Of a DNA stretch of 64,000 nt, positions 34,259-46,162 are shown in pieces. The stretch spans positions 6,406,174 to 6,470,173 of the forward strand of contig NW_022204507.1 of NCBI RefSeq assembly GCF_008831285.2. The letters run 5' to 3'. Source of the DNA: Nymphaea colorata (taxonomy: Eukaryota > Streptophyta > Magnoliopsida > Nymphaeales > Nymphaeaceae). Numbering within the stretch: the first letter of the stretch is position 1; each line of letters begins with the position of its first letter. The notes below the pieces were generated by a model. The model made no database searches, was not told the DNA's origin, and saw only the letters and a program-made list of their open reading frames with translations. The translations under genes were made by a program, and so were the position numbers.

Positions 34259-36269
34259 ATGGCCGCGCCTTCCTCTTTCTCGAAGTCCTGCTTCAACCCG
34301 ATGTGTGGCGCCTCATCATCGGAGAGGTGGTGGAAAGGATGGAGATTAAGGTCCGGCGACGTGGCCGAGCTCTGTGACCGCTGCGACTATGTTCTTTTTC
34401 CTCTGTTTTGTTCTTTTTTCATCTGGTTGTTGCCTGGCTAGGAGATCAGCATAAAGAAGACATCTTTGTCGTTCTTGAAACAGTTTTTTACATCCTCGTT
34501 TGGTCGATTAAGTTGATGGATGCATGATTAAATTGATGGATGCTGGAATTTTCTGTGTATAAAATTTCCTTGGGGTACAAAGGATCGTGATTCGCCAGAA
34601 ATGTGAATTTTATTTTTCTTGAAGCTTTTTCTCGTTAATAATTTTTGGCAGAGTGACCAGTTTGCCGCCTTTAGAATCACATGGTTTTCTCTAAGTTGTT
34701 GCTCTGAAACTGTTAGGAATTTTGAAGGGCTAGATTTAATATTGGATTTGACCCGTCACGACATTTTCCGCACAAATGTACGTGTTGATATCTACAGATA
34801 CATAGATTATATCAGAATTCAAGGCTCCCTTAAGACAAGGTCTACTTTTCTCTCTTAAGTTTTATCCTATGCATTCTCTTGGGATCTGCATAGGAATGCC
34901 AAAATCAATTTATTTTCATATTCTCCAGTGGAATTACATCAGCGTCCGCATGAAAAAAACATAGATATCTGGCTTTTTCTTTCTGTGAATTTTTTACGGA
35001 GTCTGTATGTGTGGAGTGTACGCCCATGGTAATGATGTGCTGGGTGTCACGCGTTGGAGCAGATTCGACAAGGAAAGCTATATGTCTTACTGTGGAAGCC
35101 TCCACTTTTCTTTTGATTTTGTGCGGAAGTCGATCATTTCTTGGTTATTGAAGCGGTGGTGTGCAAAAGATGTGGTTTCTCTTTCCCTGTTCTTGGTGAA
35201 TTTTGTAAAGAATGAAGCTCTCTTATTTGTTTAAATGCATGCAGATGGAAATACCTTTTTAATTTTGCATCTGGCCTGTAAAGTGGGACACTATTTTTCC
35301 CCTGAAGGAATGGAGCATCGGTAGGCTACCCCTTTTTTTGTCGAGCGCTGGAGAGTCGGTTAGACGTCATACTTGTCCCTAATGAACCCTTGCCTGTCGT
35401 AGTGTGATTGTGAAGAGCTATCCATCACAAGCAGCTATTGGTCGCTAGAGAAGAATTCTATCTTTTAGAATTTCGTATGCATAGAGGAATGGAGCTCCTT
35501 TGCTGTTGCTAGATTTAGATACTACCAAGTTATCACACCATTTGGGGATTTCATGTTACATGTGGATCTATTATATTTTTCCTATTTTGATGCTTTTTCC
35601 GTAGAAAATTTCGTCAGAATCATTGTCTTTACTGATAGTTCATCTTTGAACCTCTTTGAAAACTTTATCTCCATGGCATTAACTGTTTTTGGTTTTTTCT
35701 TCTTTTCTTTTAATCACTTAGGAAGCAGTAACCAATATTCAGCCACATTATGTTGATAACTCTCTTTTGATCTTGTAGTTCTGCGTATGATGAGTTAAGG
35801 TTTTGTGAAGATTTTCATTTCGATGCTGCTGGTGGAGGAACTGTGAGACGTGTGGAAAGGTTAGAAACTGGGATGTAACAACAACTCTAGTGGCCCTGTG
35901 TTAAAAATATGAAAATGCTCTGATCTACTTCTCGTGCATCAAAGTGTAGCAAGTTGAAGAACCTACAAATGGAACTGGCTACACTTTTTTGATGAATTGC
36001 ACTAATATCTGTTGTGATGCTTGAGAACACAAGCATCATCTTGTATTCTCTTATTTAGAATGCAGTTAGATACATTCAGGTTCCATTATGTCAAAAACTG
36101 TAGCCCTAAGTTGTTTTTGGAATTACTTAAAAAATTTCTTTCCTTAACAAAATGCTTCTTATTCCAGCGTTTACATTGTGGGTGCATCGTTTCAGCTCAT
36201 ACATTCTTGCTCCTGGATGTTGGTAGAATAGAATGCATTTCTTGTGCCAAGACAAGTTTGCTTAATGCA
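34259..36269 (+). pseudogene. VAL: VAL/HSI2-type B3 regulator, 5' part (zinc-domain exons)
   Basis: VAL proteins are plant nuclear repressors that recruit Polycomb to seed and flowering genes. They have an N-terminal Cys-rich PHD-like domain, a B3 DNA-binding domain and a CW domain. Exon 1 opens with ATG at 34259: MAAPSSFSKSCFNPMCGASS, then WWKGWRLRSGDVAELCDRC. Exon 2 (35781-35868) reads SAYDELRFCEDFHFDAA, then after a 1-base deletion WRNCETCGK and a GTTAG donor. Exon 3 (36168-36269) is perfectly framed: RLHCGCIVSAHTFLLLDVGR then IECISCAKTSLLNA and a GTAAGC donor. The cysteine pairs follow the family order. The exon 1 donor is unclear. The next intron is interrupted by an antisense retrotransposon at 36692; the gene resumes after 44 kb. 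Confidence 0.85.
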
Positions 36270-36691
36270 GTAAGCCTTTTAATTGTTGGAAAACAGAAGT
36301 CTCATATATATTTTGATGTTACATGATTGCAGCACATTTGTGACTTTGGGCTGTAGGGTTGACTGCTGATTCCACAACTGCTACATGGATGCAGCAATGA
36401 GCTCTCGTTCAGCAACTTTCATTGGATTTCATGATCATTGGCTGGAAGCCCTATAAGATTTATGTCCCAGACATCCTGGGAAGAATGATCTAATTTTTTG
36501 ATGAAAAAATTCACCTCTAGAAAATGCATGTCCTCCATAGGCTATTGCTAGTTGGTTTTTGTGGTCTACTGAAAGATTTTCTTATGGATTACATCGATTG
36601 TACAAAAAATTTTCCCCATTCTTTTAGATGTTTTACTTATTATTTGTTTCTGTTCTATCATTTTTCATCAATTTGCTTGCTGGCCATCTGA

Positions 36692-39167
36692 TGCGATCTG
36701 CTCTTGTAGCTGCTCAAAAGAGACCAAGTTGCAGTCGCTTCTCAAGATCTATTGGGGCTAACACGCCGAGGAAGGTTAAAAGAATAGGGATTACAAAATT
36801 TCGTTCCCAAGTCGGACACAACCCCAACTGGATATATCTCTTAGGACTGATATACAAGTAGTAGTTCCTCCAACATACTACAAATCAAGAATGGGAATCT
36901 GAGGCTTTACAAGCGTCAACGATACAAGACGATCTCTCCCTCACTCAACAATCACATCATCCATGCCAAACCATACATTCAATCCCTAGGTCGAGCATTC
37001 CACACCTTAGCCCTAGGACAGTCTGACAGCTTGGGAATGTGTCCTCAGCTAGGTGAGCTTTAGAGGATTCCCGAATGGCTGCAAACCCGAAGGTTGGCTG
37101 GAAATCAAATGCACCTGCCCACAAACCTATAGGAGGTTTCGGGTGTACCTTGCTGGAGCTAGTCCAGCACTCACCAAGGAAGAAGGCCAAGTATATCCTC
37201 GGTATTCAGCAATACTCCACAGCTCAATCGGCTACAAGTCCTCCGATGGCGGTCAATCTCCAATGCGCAGGATCCTAGTGTTTAGGACAACACTAGCAGT
37301 TTACTGTTCCTCTAAGAAACAGGTGAACAAAAAGTAATGGAGGAGGTGTGTCACCCGAATAGCAGGAAACCCCAATTGTTTGATGTAGATTGGGGGAAGC
37401 TATCTTCAGATTGGTGCAGAAGATCGTCCTTCCCCTTCAAATGGACAGTATATTGGAATGAAGTCCACCACCAGCTTGCTACACCTGTGATGTGCGCTTC
37501 CAGAAAATAGGAGCAGTCACTGTATGCAATCAGAAATCTCAGATGAATGCAGGAGTGGAGAGGCTTCACCGGAGATGAGATCAATCCCTACTATCTGTAA
37601 TTGAATTCGGGGGATGCTGGCATCGATTGGGCAACGACGCATGCCTCTTCAAGACAGCTCCTTGCTACAGGATCGAGCTCCAACAGGTTCTGCTTCTAGC
37701 CTACTTCAACAGCTCGCTACCACAACTATCAGCAGAGAGTATGGTGCTGTGAAGGAATCAATAGCTCAAGCAGAAGATAATTCTACAGATCGTCAAGCTC
37801 AAGTCATGGAGAATGCTCTAGAGAATCGATTTCACCCAAGTCTGTAACAGAATTTGGGGAAACGGGTGAGAATCCCTCTCGCATGTGTGGAACTATTTCC
37901 CAGACTAGCGTTCCTTCAAAAAATCATAACTCCATGTACAGAGGTCCAAAAATCATGAAATTTGATCTGGAGGAAGCCAAGATCTGGAGGATTAGATGCT
38001 CCAAAAATCAGCCCCAAAGTCATTTCCAATTGGTGACTCGTTGAAGCTTAAAGTTGCACCTGGTTTTGCCTGAAATCAGCCTATCGCAGGACTCAGGCAA
38101 CGTCTGGAGCCAGTCACCTTAAAAAATTCATCAAAATTAATCCGTAGCTCAGATTGAGCTGAAATTTGGGCCAGTGATAGCTGAGATTCTGATGTACGAA
38201 CACCTAAAAATTCAGCTTAAAGTAGCTTCCAAAAGGTGAGTCTTTGTGGATTGAAACCAATCTAGTTTCTGGTGTCATTGAGAACTGCAACGCCTAATTC
38301 TGCGATCCGCCATCATGATTCTGATCAGTTCCGGTGAACTATCCAAAACAGCTCATATTCTTCCCAAACTTCACCAGAATGATCCCCCAAGAGTGATGAA
38401 GACGTCTGAGCCATTTCCCTGCTCAGATCAACCTCCCATCACCAGAATTGTGCTGATTTTCAGAGATTACCGTCGCTGTCTTCAGAACAGGATTTCAGCC
38501 TCTGTTTCTTCATCTTCGGTCAGTCGATTCCTCACTGTTTCACTCCATAGCTCATCGCAAGGGATACGCAACAATTGGACACAGATTGCAATAGTAAGAA
38601 TCAATTTTTAAAAGAATTGAAATCGATCTAAGTCAGTTGTTAAGCGATCTGCCTGAAACAGGGATCATTCTCGCCTGAACTCGTCAGCATCTCAAATTCT
38701 TCGATCTCAGTTAGATCAGACCAATCTATTCTTCTCGTTAGATGAGTTGACTCATGTCGGTCAGAACGTTAGCATCCTCTCCACTTCTGATCGGGTAAAC
38801 AGAAAGTTCTTGCGGTATAATATCCACGGAGAAGGATTTCTTACCGATTGAGAAGTTTCTTTGGCTGTCGATGTGCTTTTCAGGAATTCCTCGGATGAGC
38901 TACGTTCTGCTGCAGAACCGAGTGATCCTTCTTCCGATTCCAGCCTCTAAGTGCCTCAAAGATTAGAGAGCACTTGCACTGTGATCGGATCTACTTCTGC
39001 ACTGTATTCGATGTCAACAGTTTCGGTAGCCTTCCCGGTTCGGCTCCTCTGGTTCTGTAGATGATCGTTCTTCTCCAGCAAAGTCTCCTTCGCTGGCCAT
39101 GCTTTTGGCGCCACACTAAAGCAGCACAAACACTCTCGCACGGGAGAGAAAAGGTTTTGTTTTATTG
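36692..39167 (-). repeat. LTR (3' copy on minus strand)
   Basis: Begins TGCGATCTGCTCTTGTAGC and ends near TTTTGTTTTATTG. It is collinear with 41533-43985 with a few percent differences and small indels. It stops at the AATAAAA-type poly(A) signal (minus strand), so U3 seems to be missing. Confidence 0.85.
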
Positions 39168-41488
39168 GATGAGGACCATAGTCCCTCGGCAAGGTCTGTT
39201 TGAACTGCCTTAATACAGTTCACATCTCCACCCTCACCTACCCAGCTTGGATGAGGACCATAGTCCCTCGGCAAGGACCTTAGTAAAGACTTTTGGTATA
39301 TGGGAGGTCCTTGGTCACCCCTGTAGGCATTCATCATGAAACCAATTTCTTGACGTCCTCTATCATGGGCTTGCCAAAGTCGGCCCCCAGTTTTGTCATC
39401 GAACTTCTCAACAAGTAACAGTTTTGGGTCATTGTTGTTTGCAATAGCACACCATGCTTCCACTGCTCTCTTAGCTTTCACCTCGAGCATATAATATGAC
39501 TGTATAGGGTTCGTCATAACAGTCTTGGACTGTTCTGCAATTTGCTGCATTTAAGCCTCTTTCAGTTGTGATTCCTTCTTTCCCATGGAAGAACTACTGC
39601 CCAGCTGGTCTGACCCTTCTCCCGGACCTTGTGCTGCTATTGTCTTTGCAGACTTTGTGTCAACAGCCGTTAAGACAACTTGTCCTTCACTATTCTCCTT
39701 AGGGAACATAATGGTCTTGGTGGCAAAGTGACGAAGTCCCAATGGATTTTTCCGAACGTTCTGAACCATTGCATTCTCAAAACTACATCTACTCCATGGA
39801 TAGGCAGAATATATAAGTCCATCGTAAATGGTATATTTTGAATATGAAGTACCCTATCCTTGCATAACTCCTTGCATGTGTGATGTGTTTCATCACTGGT
39901 TTGGACATCAAAAGAATATATCACTTCACTTTTACCACCTATCAATTGAGCTGTCCCTGGACTTATGAAATTAGTAGCTGATCCCGTGTCTAGGAGAGCT
40001 AATACTTTATGGTTACTGATGTATCGAACAGCCTTCATGGGATCTGGATGTCTTATATTAGCTATCGTGTGACGTAGCACCTGGCTGTCATCATGAGATT
40101 CATAGTTTGGGCTTTCTTCCTGGCTGTCTTGCTCTCTAGCTGATTGCTCAACTTTATACTCTTCATCTTCGTCATCTATGACTATGAACAACTTGATCTC
40201 TTTGCACTTATGTCCACGAAACCACTTGTCATCACAATGATAACACAACCCCTTTGCCATTCTCTCATCCCGCTCTTGCTGGGTAATGAATTGTTTCTTA
40301 GGGGTGTTAGAGGTTGGCTGTGGTACCTCCTTCTTCTTTGGTAACATTTCTGGATCCGGCGGTCTGGTCCGATGTGGGTCAAACCTTTTGCCTTGTTTTA
40401 TAGAGCCCATTTCCGTTCCATTCTCTCTTCTTTGTGTCGGGAAACCTTCATGCATATCTTTAAGCCACGAGATTCTTGGGAAAGCACAGCCAACTGAATA
40501 TCAGGCTGCAATCCCCCAATGAAAGCTCCTACTAATGCTGCTTCATCCCAACCTCGTACCAGTCCAACACCGTCCCAGTTTGAGTGAGATTCTTTAACTG
40601 CACATTAAAATCTGTAAATCTGGAATCTTCAAACCTACTCATCTGCTCATTCTTGAACTGCTCCCAAGTTTGATTTGGCTCTCGGTAGCTAATCCACAGA
40701 AACCACTTCATGGCTTCCCCTTTGAAGTACATCATCGCGTAGGTAATTTTTTTGTCATTTGGTATACCTTGACACTGAAAATATCTTTCAGCTTTGAAAA
40801 CCCATTCATGAGTTTGCTGTCCACTAAATCTTGGAAATTTGATCTTAAGTGCTGGCGCTCTTGCTTCAACCAGATTTTGGTTCTCTCGCCCTTGACGCCC
40901 TACCGGCTGTCTCCAATCATCAACCAGATTTTGGTTCTCTCGCCCTTGACGCCCTGGTTTTGCCATGATTCTCATAGCTTCCTCATGATCCTCCCAAACT
41001 GGTCTTTGATGATCATGGACTGGTGGTGGTTGGCATTCCCCTTGTGATTCAACCCTAAGATTAGGTTGATCAGTCCCCTCACGCCATTCTCCCACATTTG
41101 GCACTCCCATAGACCGATTTATGAGTTTTTCTAATTCATCAAGTATGTTAATAGCTATCGGTCCTTCATGATTATTTTGTCTTTCATAAAACGTGCTAGG
41201 CATATTAGACCTGGTTTTGCCATGATTCTCATGGTTTAGAACACTTTGCGTAGTCTTTTCAACCTGCTACATGCGTTGGTTGAGTTGATGGTTTGAAGTA
41301 GTAACCACGGTAATCAATTACATCATACAGTCCAGCTTGCTGTCTGTTCCAGTCATCTTGCTATTTATCCCATTCATCTTGCTCTCCATCTGAGCTATCT
41401 TCTCATTTCCAAAATCCAACTCTACCACAACTTCATCATCGTCTTGAGGAATCACCTCGGCTTCCGGCTGCTTTCCTTTTCTCACCAT
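39116..41488 (-). pseudogene. Ty3-type gag-protease, broken
   Basis: An ATG at 41488 opens MVRKGKQPEAEVIPQDDDE, typical of Ty3 gag starts, but stops follow at about 41325 and 41271. The open stretch 41203-40532 carries the capsid block KIKFPRFSGQQTHEWVFKAE, then FKGEAMKWFLW, WEQFKNE and FEDSRFTDFN. After a frame break, 40455-39670 holds the zinc knuckle CYHCDDKWFRGHKCKE, an acidic linker and an aspartic protease with the active site LLDTGSATNFIS. A HGVDVVLRMQWF block closes the protease fold. Two more frames (39769-39551 and 39550-39116) continue with QEIGFMMNAYRGDQGPP and end in the LTR. An 18-residue unit GRQGRENQNLV is duplicated before the capsid block. Confidence 0.85.
39171..39276. repeat. 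26-bp direct repeat at the gag-protease / LTR junction
   Basis: ATGAGGACCATAGTCCCTCG with CAAGG occurs at 39171-39196 and again at 39251-39276. On the minus strand the inner unit is followed by a G-rich stretch that could be the old polypurine tract. The duplication therefore sits at the join of interior and 3' LTR and may mark a recombination joint. Confidence 0.7.
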
Positions 41489-41515
41489 ATTTGCTTTGTG
41501 AAAGACACCAAAACA

Positions 41516-41527
41516 GCTTTGATACCA
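41516..41527 (-). other. Primer-binding site (initiator Met tRNA type)
   Basis: On the minus strand TGGTATCAAAGC lies a few bases downstream of the right LTR. One mismatch separates it from TGGTATCAGAGC. It proves the minus-strand orientation of the element. Confidence 0.8.
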
Positions 41528-41532
41528 CTAGA

Positions 41533-43985
41533 TGCGACCTGCTCTTGTAGCTGCTCAAAAGAGACCAAGTTGTAGTTGCTTTCTGAGATCTATTGGGGCT
41601 AACACGCCGAGGAAGGTTAAAAGAATAGGGATTAACACAAGTCGGACACAACCCCGACTGAATATATCTCTTAGGACTGATATACAAGTAGTGGTTCCCT
41701 ACCAAGTTTCAACCTACCACAAATCAAGAATGGGAATCTGAGGCTTTACAAGCGTCAACGATACAAGACGATCTCTCCCTCACTCAACAATCACATCGTC
41801 CATGCCAAACCATACATTCAATCCCTAGGTCGAGCATTCCACACCCTTAGCCCTAGGACAGTCTGACAGCTTGGGAATGTGTAGGTGAGCTTTAGAGGAT
41901 TCCCGAATGGCTGCAAACCCGAAGGTTGGCTGGAAATCAAATGCACCTGCCCACAAACTATAGGGGGTTTCGGGTGTACCATGCTGGAGCTAGTCCAGCA
42001 CTCACCAAGGAAAAAGGCCAAGTATATCCTCGGTATTCAGCAATACTCCACAGCTCAATCGGCTACAAGTCCTCCGATGGCGGTCAATCTCCAATGCGCA
42101 GGATCCTAGTGTTTAAGACAACACTAGCAGTTTACTGTTCCTCTAAGAAACAGGTGAACAAAAAGTAATGGAGGAGGTGTGTCACCCGAATAGCTGGAAA
42201 CCCCAATTGTTTGATGTAGATTGGGGGAAGCTATCTTCAGATTGGTGCAGAAGATCGTCCTTCCCCTTCAAATGGACAGTAGATTGGAATGAAGTCCACC
42301 ACCAGCTTGCTACACCTGTGATGTGCGCTTCCAGAAAACAGGAGCAGTCACTGTATGCAATCAGAAATCTCAGATGAATGCAGGAGTGGAGAGGCTTCAC
42401 CGGAGATGAGATCAATCCCTACTATCTGTAATTGAATTCGGGGATGCTGGCATCGATTGGGCGACGATGCATGCCTCTTCAAGACAGCTCCTTGCAACAG
42501 GATCGAGCTCCAACAGGTTCTGCTTCTAGCCTAATTCAACAGCTCGCTACCACAACTATCAGCAGAGAGTATGGTGCTGTGAAGGAATCAATAGCTCAAG
42601 CAGAAGATAATTCTACAGATCGTCAAGCTCAAGTCAAGGAGAATGCCCCAGAGAATCGATTTCACCCAAGTCTGTAACAGAATTTGGGGAAACGGGCGAG
42701 AATCCCTCTCGCAGGTGTGGAACCAGCTCCCAGACCAACGTTCCTCTAAAAAATCATAACTCTGTGTACGGAGGTCCAAAAATCATGAAATTTGATCTGG
42801 AGGAAGCCAAGATCTGGAGTATTAGACGCTCCAAAAATCAGCCCCAAAGTTGTTTCCAATGGGTGACTCGTTGAAGCTTGAACTTGCACCTGGTTTTACC
42901 TGTAATCACCCTGTCGTAGGACTCAGGCAACGTCTAGAGCCAGTCACCTTTAAAAATTCGCCAAAATTAAACCGTAGCTCGGATTGAGTTGAAATTTGGG
43001 CCAGTGATAGCTGAGATTCTGATGTTCGAATGCCTAAAAATCCAGCTTCCAAAAGGTGAGTCGTTGAGGATTGAAATCAGCCTAGTTTCTGGTGTCATTG
43101 AGAACTACACCGCCTAATTCCGCGATCCGCCGTCATGATTTCGATCATCTCCGTCAAACTATCCCAAACAGCTCGGATTCTTCCCAAACTTCACCAGAAT
43201 TATCCCCCATGAGTTATGTAGTCATTTGAGCCATTTCCCTTTTCAGATCAACCTCCAATCAACAGAATTGTGCTGATGTTCAGAGATTGTCGTTGCTGTC
43301 TTCAAAACAAGAATTCAGCCTCTGTTTCTTCATCTTCAGTCAGTCGATTCCTCACTGTTTCACTCCGTAGCTCATCGCAAGGGATACGCAACAATTAGAC
43401 ACAGATTGTGACAGTAAGAATCGATTCTTAAAAGAATTGAAATCAATCTAAGTCAGACATTAGGTCATCTGCCTGAAACAGGGACCATTCTCGCCTGAAT
43501 TCAAATCCCATTCAAATCCTTCGATCTCAGTCAGATTAGACCGATCTATTCTTCTCGTTAGATGAGTTGACTCAAATCGATCAGAAAGTCAGCATCCTCT
43601 CCATTTCTGATCAGGTAAACAGGAAGTTCTCGTGGTAGAATATCCACGGAGAAGGATTTCTTACCGATTGAGAAGTTCCTCTGGCTGTCGACGTGCACTT
43701 CAGGAATTCCTCGGATGAGCTACAATCTGCTGCGCAACCGAGTGATCCTTCTTTCGATTCCAGCCTCTAAGTGCCTCAAGGATTGGAGAGCACTTGCATT
43801 GTGATCGGATCTACTTCTGCACTGTATTCGAAGTCTATATTTCTGGTAGCCTTCCCGGTTTGACTCCTCTGATTCTGTAGGCGATCTCCTTCTCCAACAA
43901 AGTCTCCTTCGCTGGCCAAGCTATTGGCGCCACACTTAACCAGCTCAAAATCTCTCATGCGGGAGAGAAAAGGTTTCTTTTATTG
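41533..43985 (-). repeat. LTR (5' copy on minus strand)
   Basis: Begins TGCGACCTGCTCTTGTAGC and is collinear with the left LTR to TTTATTG at 43985. On the minus strand an AATAAAAG signal (about 43980) and a TATAAGC box (about 44030) lie just beyond it, so the promoter-bearing U3 probably occupies about 43986-44800. Confidence 0.8.
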
Positions 43986-44810
43986 ATTCAATTTCCAAAA
44001 GTTACAAGTTTTGGCACAGTCTCTAGCTTATATGCCGTTGGACTGTCCCGGGTTTAACCCGTTGTCTCAAACTAATACCAGTATAAGACCCGACTCAATC
44101 AAATCCAAAACAAAACAAATACAATGACTCGGTCGGGGCTTGAATCCAGCCGTGATGCGCTCAGGTTAGCCTGAGCTCTTGCCAACTAAACCTTACCCTG
44201 ATGCACTCTTGGTTGCGCCTTGTCTTCCTTGGTCTCTTACAGCAGACGTAGTCTTTCTCTGCCCGAACCAGCAACCTCTGCTCTTCAGCCTTGCTCTACT
44301 GACCACTGACCTGACCGAACCTAGTTCCTTCCATGCTCTGCTCAGCTGACAAACCTTGCTTGAACCCATTGTATTCTCCTCGCTCTCCTCATTGGCTGCA
44401 ATCTGTAGGCCGCAACTCTCTTTAGTCTTTAGATTAACCTCACAATAGATATTGCTGCCCTCCACAGTCTCCCTCACCGGCTGGCGCCTAACGCCTTACG
44501 CTTCGTTCTCCTCAGAAGAAAGGTTAACTCACTAGCCTCTGAACTGCCTATCCCAATCGGCCCTTCAGTCTTGCACTCTACATTTAGTGCCTCGGCTTTG
44601 CTCGGCATGGAATTAGCCTCACTTCGCTCAAAACGCCTTGGCCCTCCCTGTATCTTCTCTCGATCAACCTCATAATGCCTAAAGTCAATAGCTTCCACTG
44701 ATGCCGCGCTAGCCATCTCCCCGCTTCTGACCATGACCACGATAGTAGCTGGTATCCCGCCTACATCCTCGGCTACACTCGGCTGTGCTCCAGGTAGGTG
44801 CACATCAATA
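43986..44810 (-). other. Probable U3 of the right LTR or older flanking insertion
   Basis: GC-richer than its surroundings, with minus-strand open stretches at 44193-44477 and 44474-44803 that resemble no family I know. A perfect palindrome-like motif GCTCAGG-TTA-GCCTGAGC lies near 44159. It separates the matched LTR from the resumption of the VAL remnant. Because the left LTR lacks it, membership in the element is an inference. Confidence 0.4.
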
Positions 44811-44819
44811 TCAAATCAG

Positions 44820-46162
44820 TTAAAGATGCCTTTTTGGTTATCTCCTCTACCTTCCATTGACGGTTTCACAGATCAGTATACAAAAAAAAATGGAGTCAGG
44901 CTCCAGTGCCAAATCCTGGACTTGCACAGGTATAGCAATCTCTTGGGCTTTTGCACTCCTCAGCTTGGAATTCCAACTCATGTTCAACGATGAAGTATCC
45001 TAGAACTGAAAAGGTAGGGAGAAACTCCTAGAATGCATTTGTTGGAATGAATTCCAACATTTTGCTTTGAAAAGGAAGCAGGTGGTGACTTCAAGCTCCC
45101 TGCACATAACAAGATTGACATTGGGAATTCAGAAATTAATGTTCGGAGTCCTTTAGGTGTGCATCGGTTCAAGATAATATAGGAGGCTTGCTGGATACCA
45201 AGCATGTGAAAGGAAGAAAGATCCCTGAAACTGAATGCAACATGATCATAAGCTCAAGAAATCTCTTGATGGTCAAAAACATGAATCATCTGGTTCATGC
45301 CAAAATGTAACACAACGGTCTGCTTCTCTAAAGGACAATGAAGCAAGGGATTCAAGCAAGCCTTCTGGATCTCATGCATGTGACTAGAGGCCTTCTATGT
45401 TGCAACAGGAAAATCCTTCCAGCTTTCATACTGGACTGGACTTTTCTAAAGAGGCAAAAAAATCAGGCCACCATGGCAAGGCATCACACCGAAGGATTGG
45501 CAAGGCATCACACCGAAGGATGGGCAAGAAATCAGTCTATCCTTTCTGGATATTGGACAAGGATCAGCAGCAATCAGGAGCTGCAGAAAATATCAAGAGA
45601 GTATCCACTTCTACGTAGTTTGAGAATTGTACCGTAAAGCATATTTGCTTGGTGTGATTGATTCACTCCAAAATTTGCACTTCATTTGTTGATATTATAG
45701 TGAATCCAAGTCCTCCATGTGACCTTTGACCTTCCGTAAGCTCAAATTCTATTATCACCCCTTTATCTGAGAAAACATTGAGTGCTAGTGATGTAGGTTG
45801 AATAGGGCGCCTGGTGCTGTCTTTTCTGAAACTAAGACCATGTTAGACTTTTTCGTCCCCTTGGTTTGCGATATACTAGAGCGTCTAACTTGTTTATAGC
45901 TGCTTTCTTCCTTGGACTTCCTTCAATTAAATTTGGTTTTTGGTACACTCATATGCTTGATTCTTATGCAATTCTTAATCTTGAACAGACATACTTCCCG
46001 GCAATTTCTCATCCTGAAGGACTGCCTCTTAGGATTCAGGATGCAAATGGAAAGGATTGGGTATTTCAATTTCGATTTTGGCCAAATAATAACAGTAGGA
46101 TGTTTGTGTTGGAAGGTGTAACATCATCATTCAGTCAAAGCAACAGCAAGCTGGTGACATAG
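44820..46162 (+). pseudogene. VAL: VAL/HSI2-type B3 regulator, middle part with B3 domain
   Basis: Continuation of the VAL remnant after the retrotransposon. Ser-rich exon sequence (about 45200-45440) is followed by RHHTEGWARNQSILSGYW, TRISSNQELQKIS (45474-45590), matching the ARPR-EGR-RNQLLPRYWPRI segment that precedes B3 in this family; its first part is tandemly duplicated. The B3 domain begins at about 45765 with EKTLSASDVG, a stop, and IGRLVL. After an intron, exon 45989-46162 reads [40 protein letters not shown] and LEGVT. A frame change then gives [11 protein letters not shown] and a GTAATG donor. The nonsense codon and frameshifts make B3 non-functional. The rest of B3, the CW domain and the EAR motif were not found downstream. 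Confidence 0.88.

Larger units (their letters stand above)
36692..43985 (-). mobile_element. Non-autonomous Ty3-type element with gag-protease only
   Basis: Two direct repeats of about 2.46 kb (36692-39167 and 41533-43985) enclose a 2.4 kb interior read on the minus strand. On that strand the right repeat is the 5' LTR and is followed by a primer-binding site. The interior encodes gag and a protease but no reverse transcriptase, RNase H or integrase; the protease frame runs almost directly into the left LTR. Similar plant elements are called TR-GAG or LARD-like and rely on enzymes from relatives. The element lies antisense in an intron of the VAL remnant. U3 sequence appears to extend right of 43985 but has no counterpart beside the left repeat. 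Confidence 0.85.

Noticed and set aside
44193-44803. Two adjacent minus-strand ORFs considered as a captured gene
   Set aside because: They are low-complexity Glu/Arg/Ser-rich with no family match and lie where U3 of the LTR is expected.
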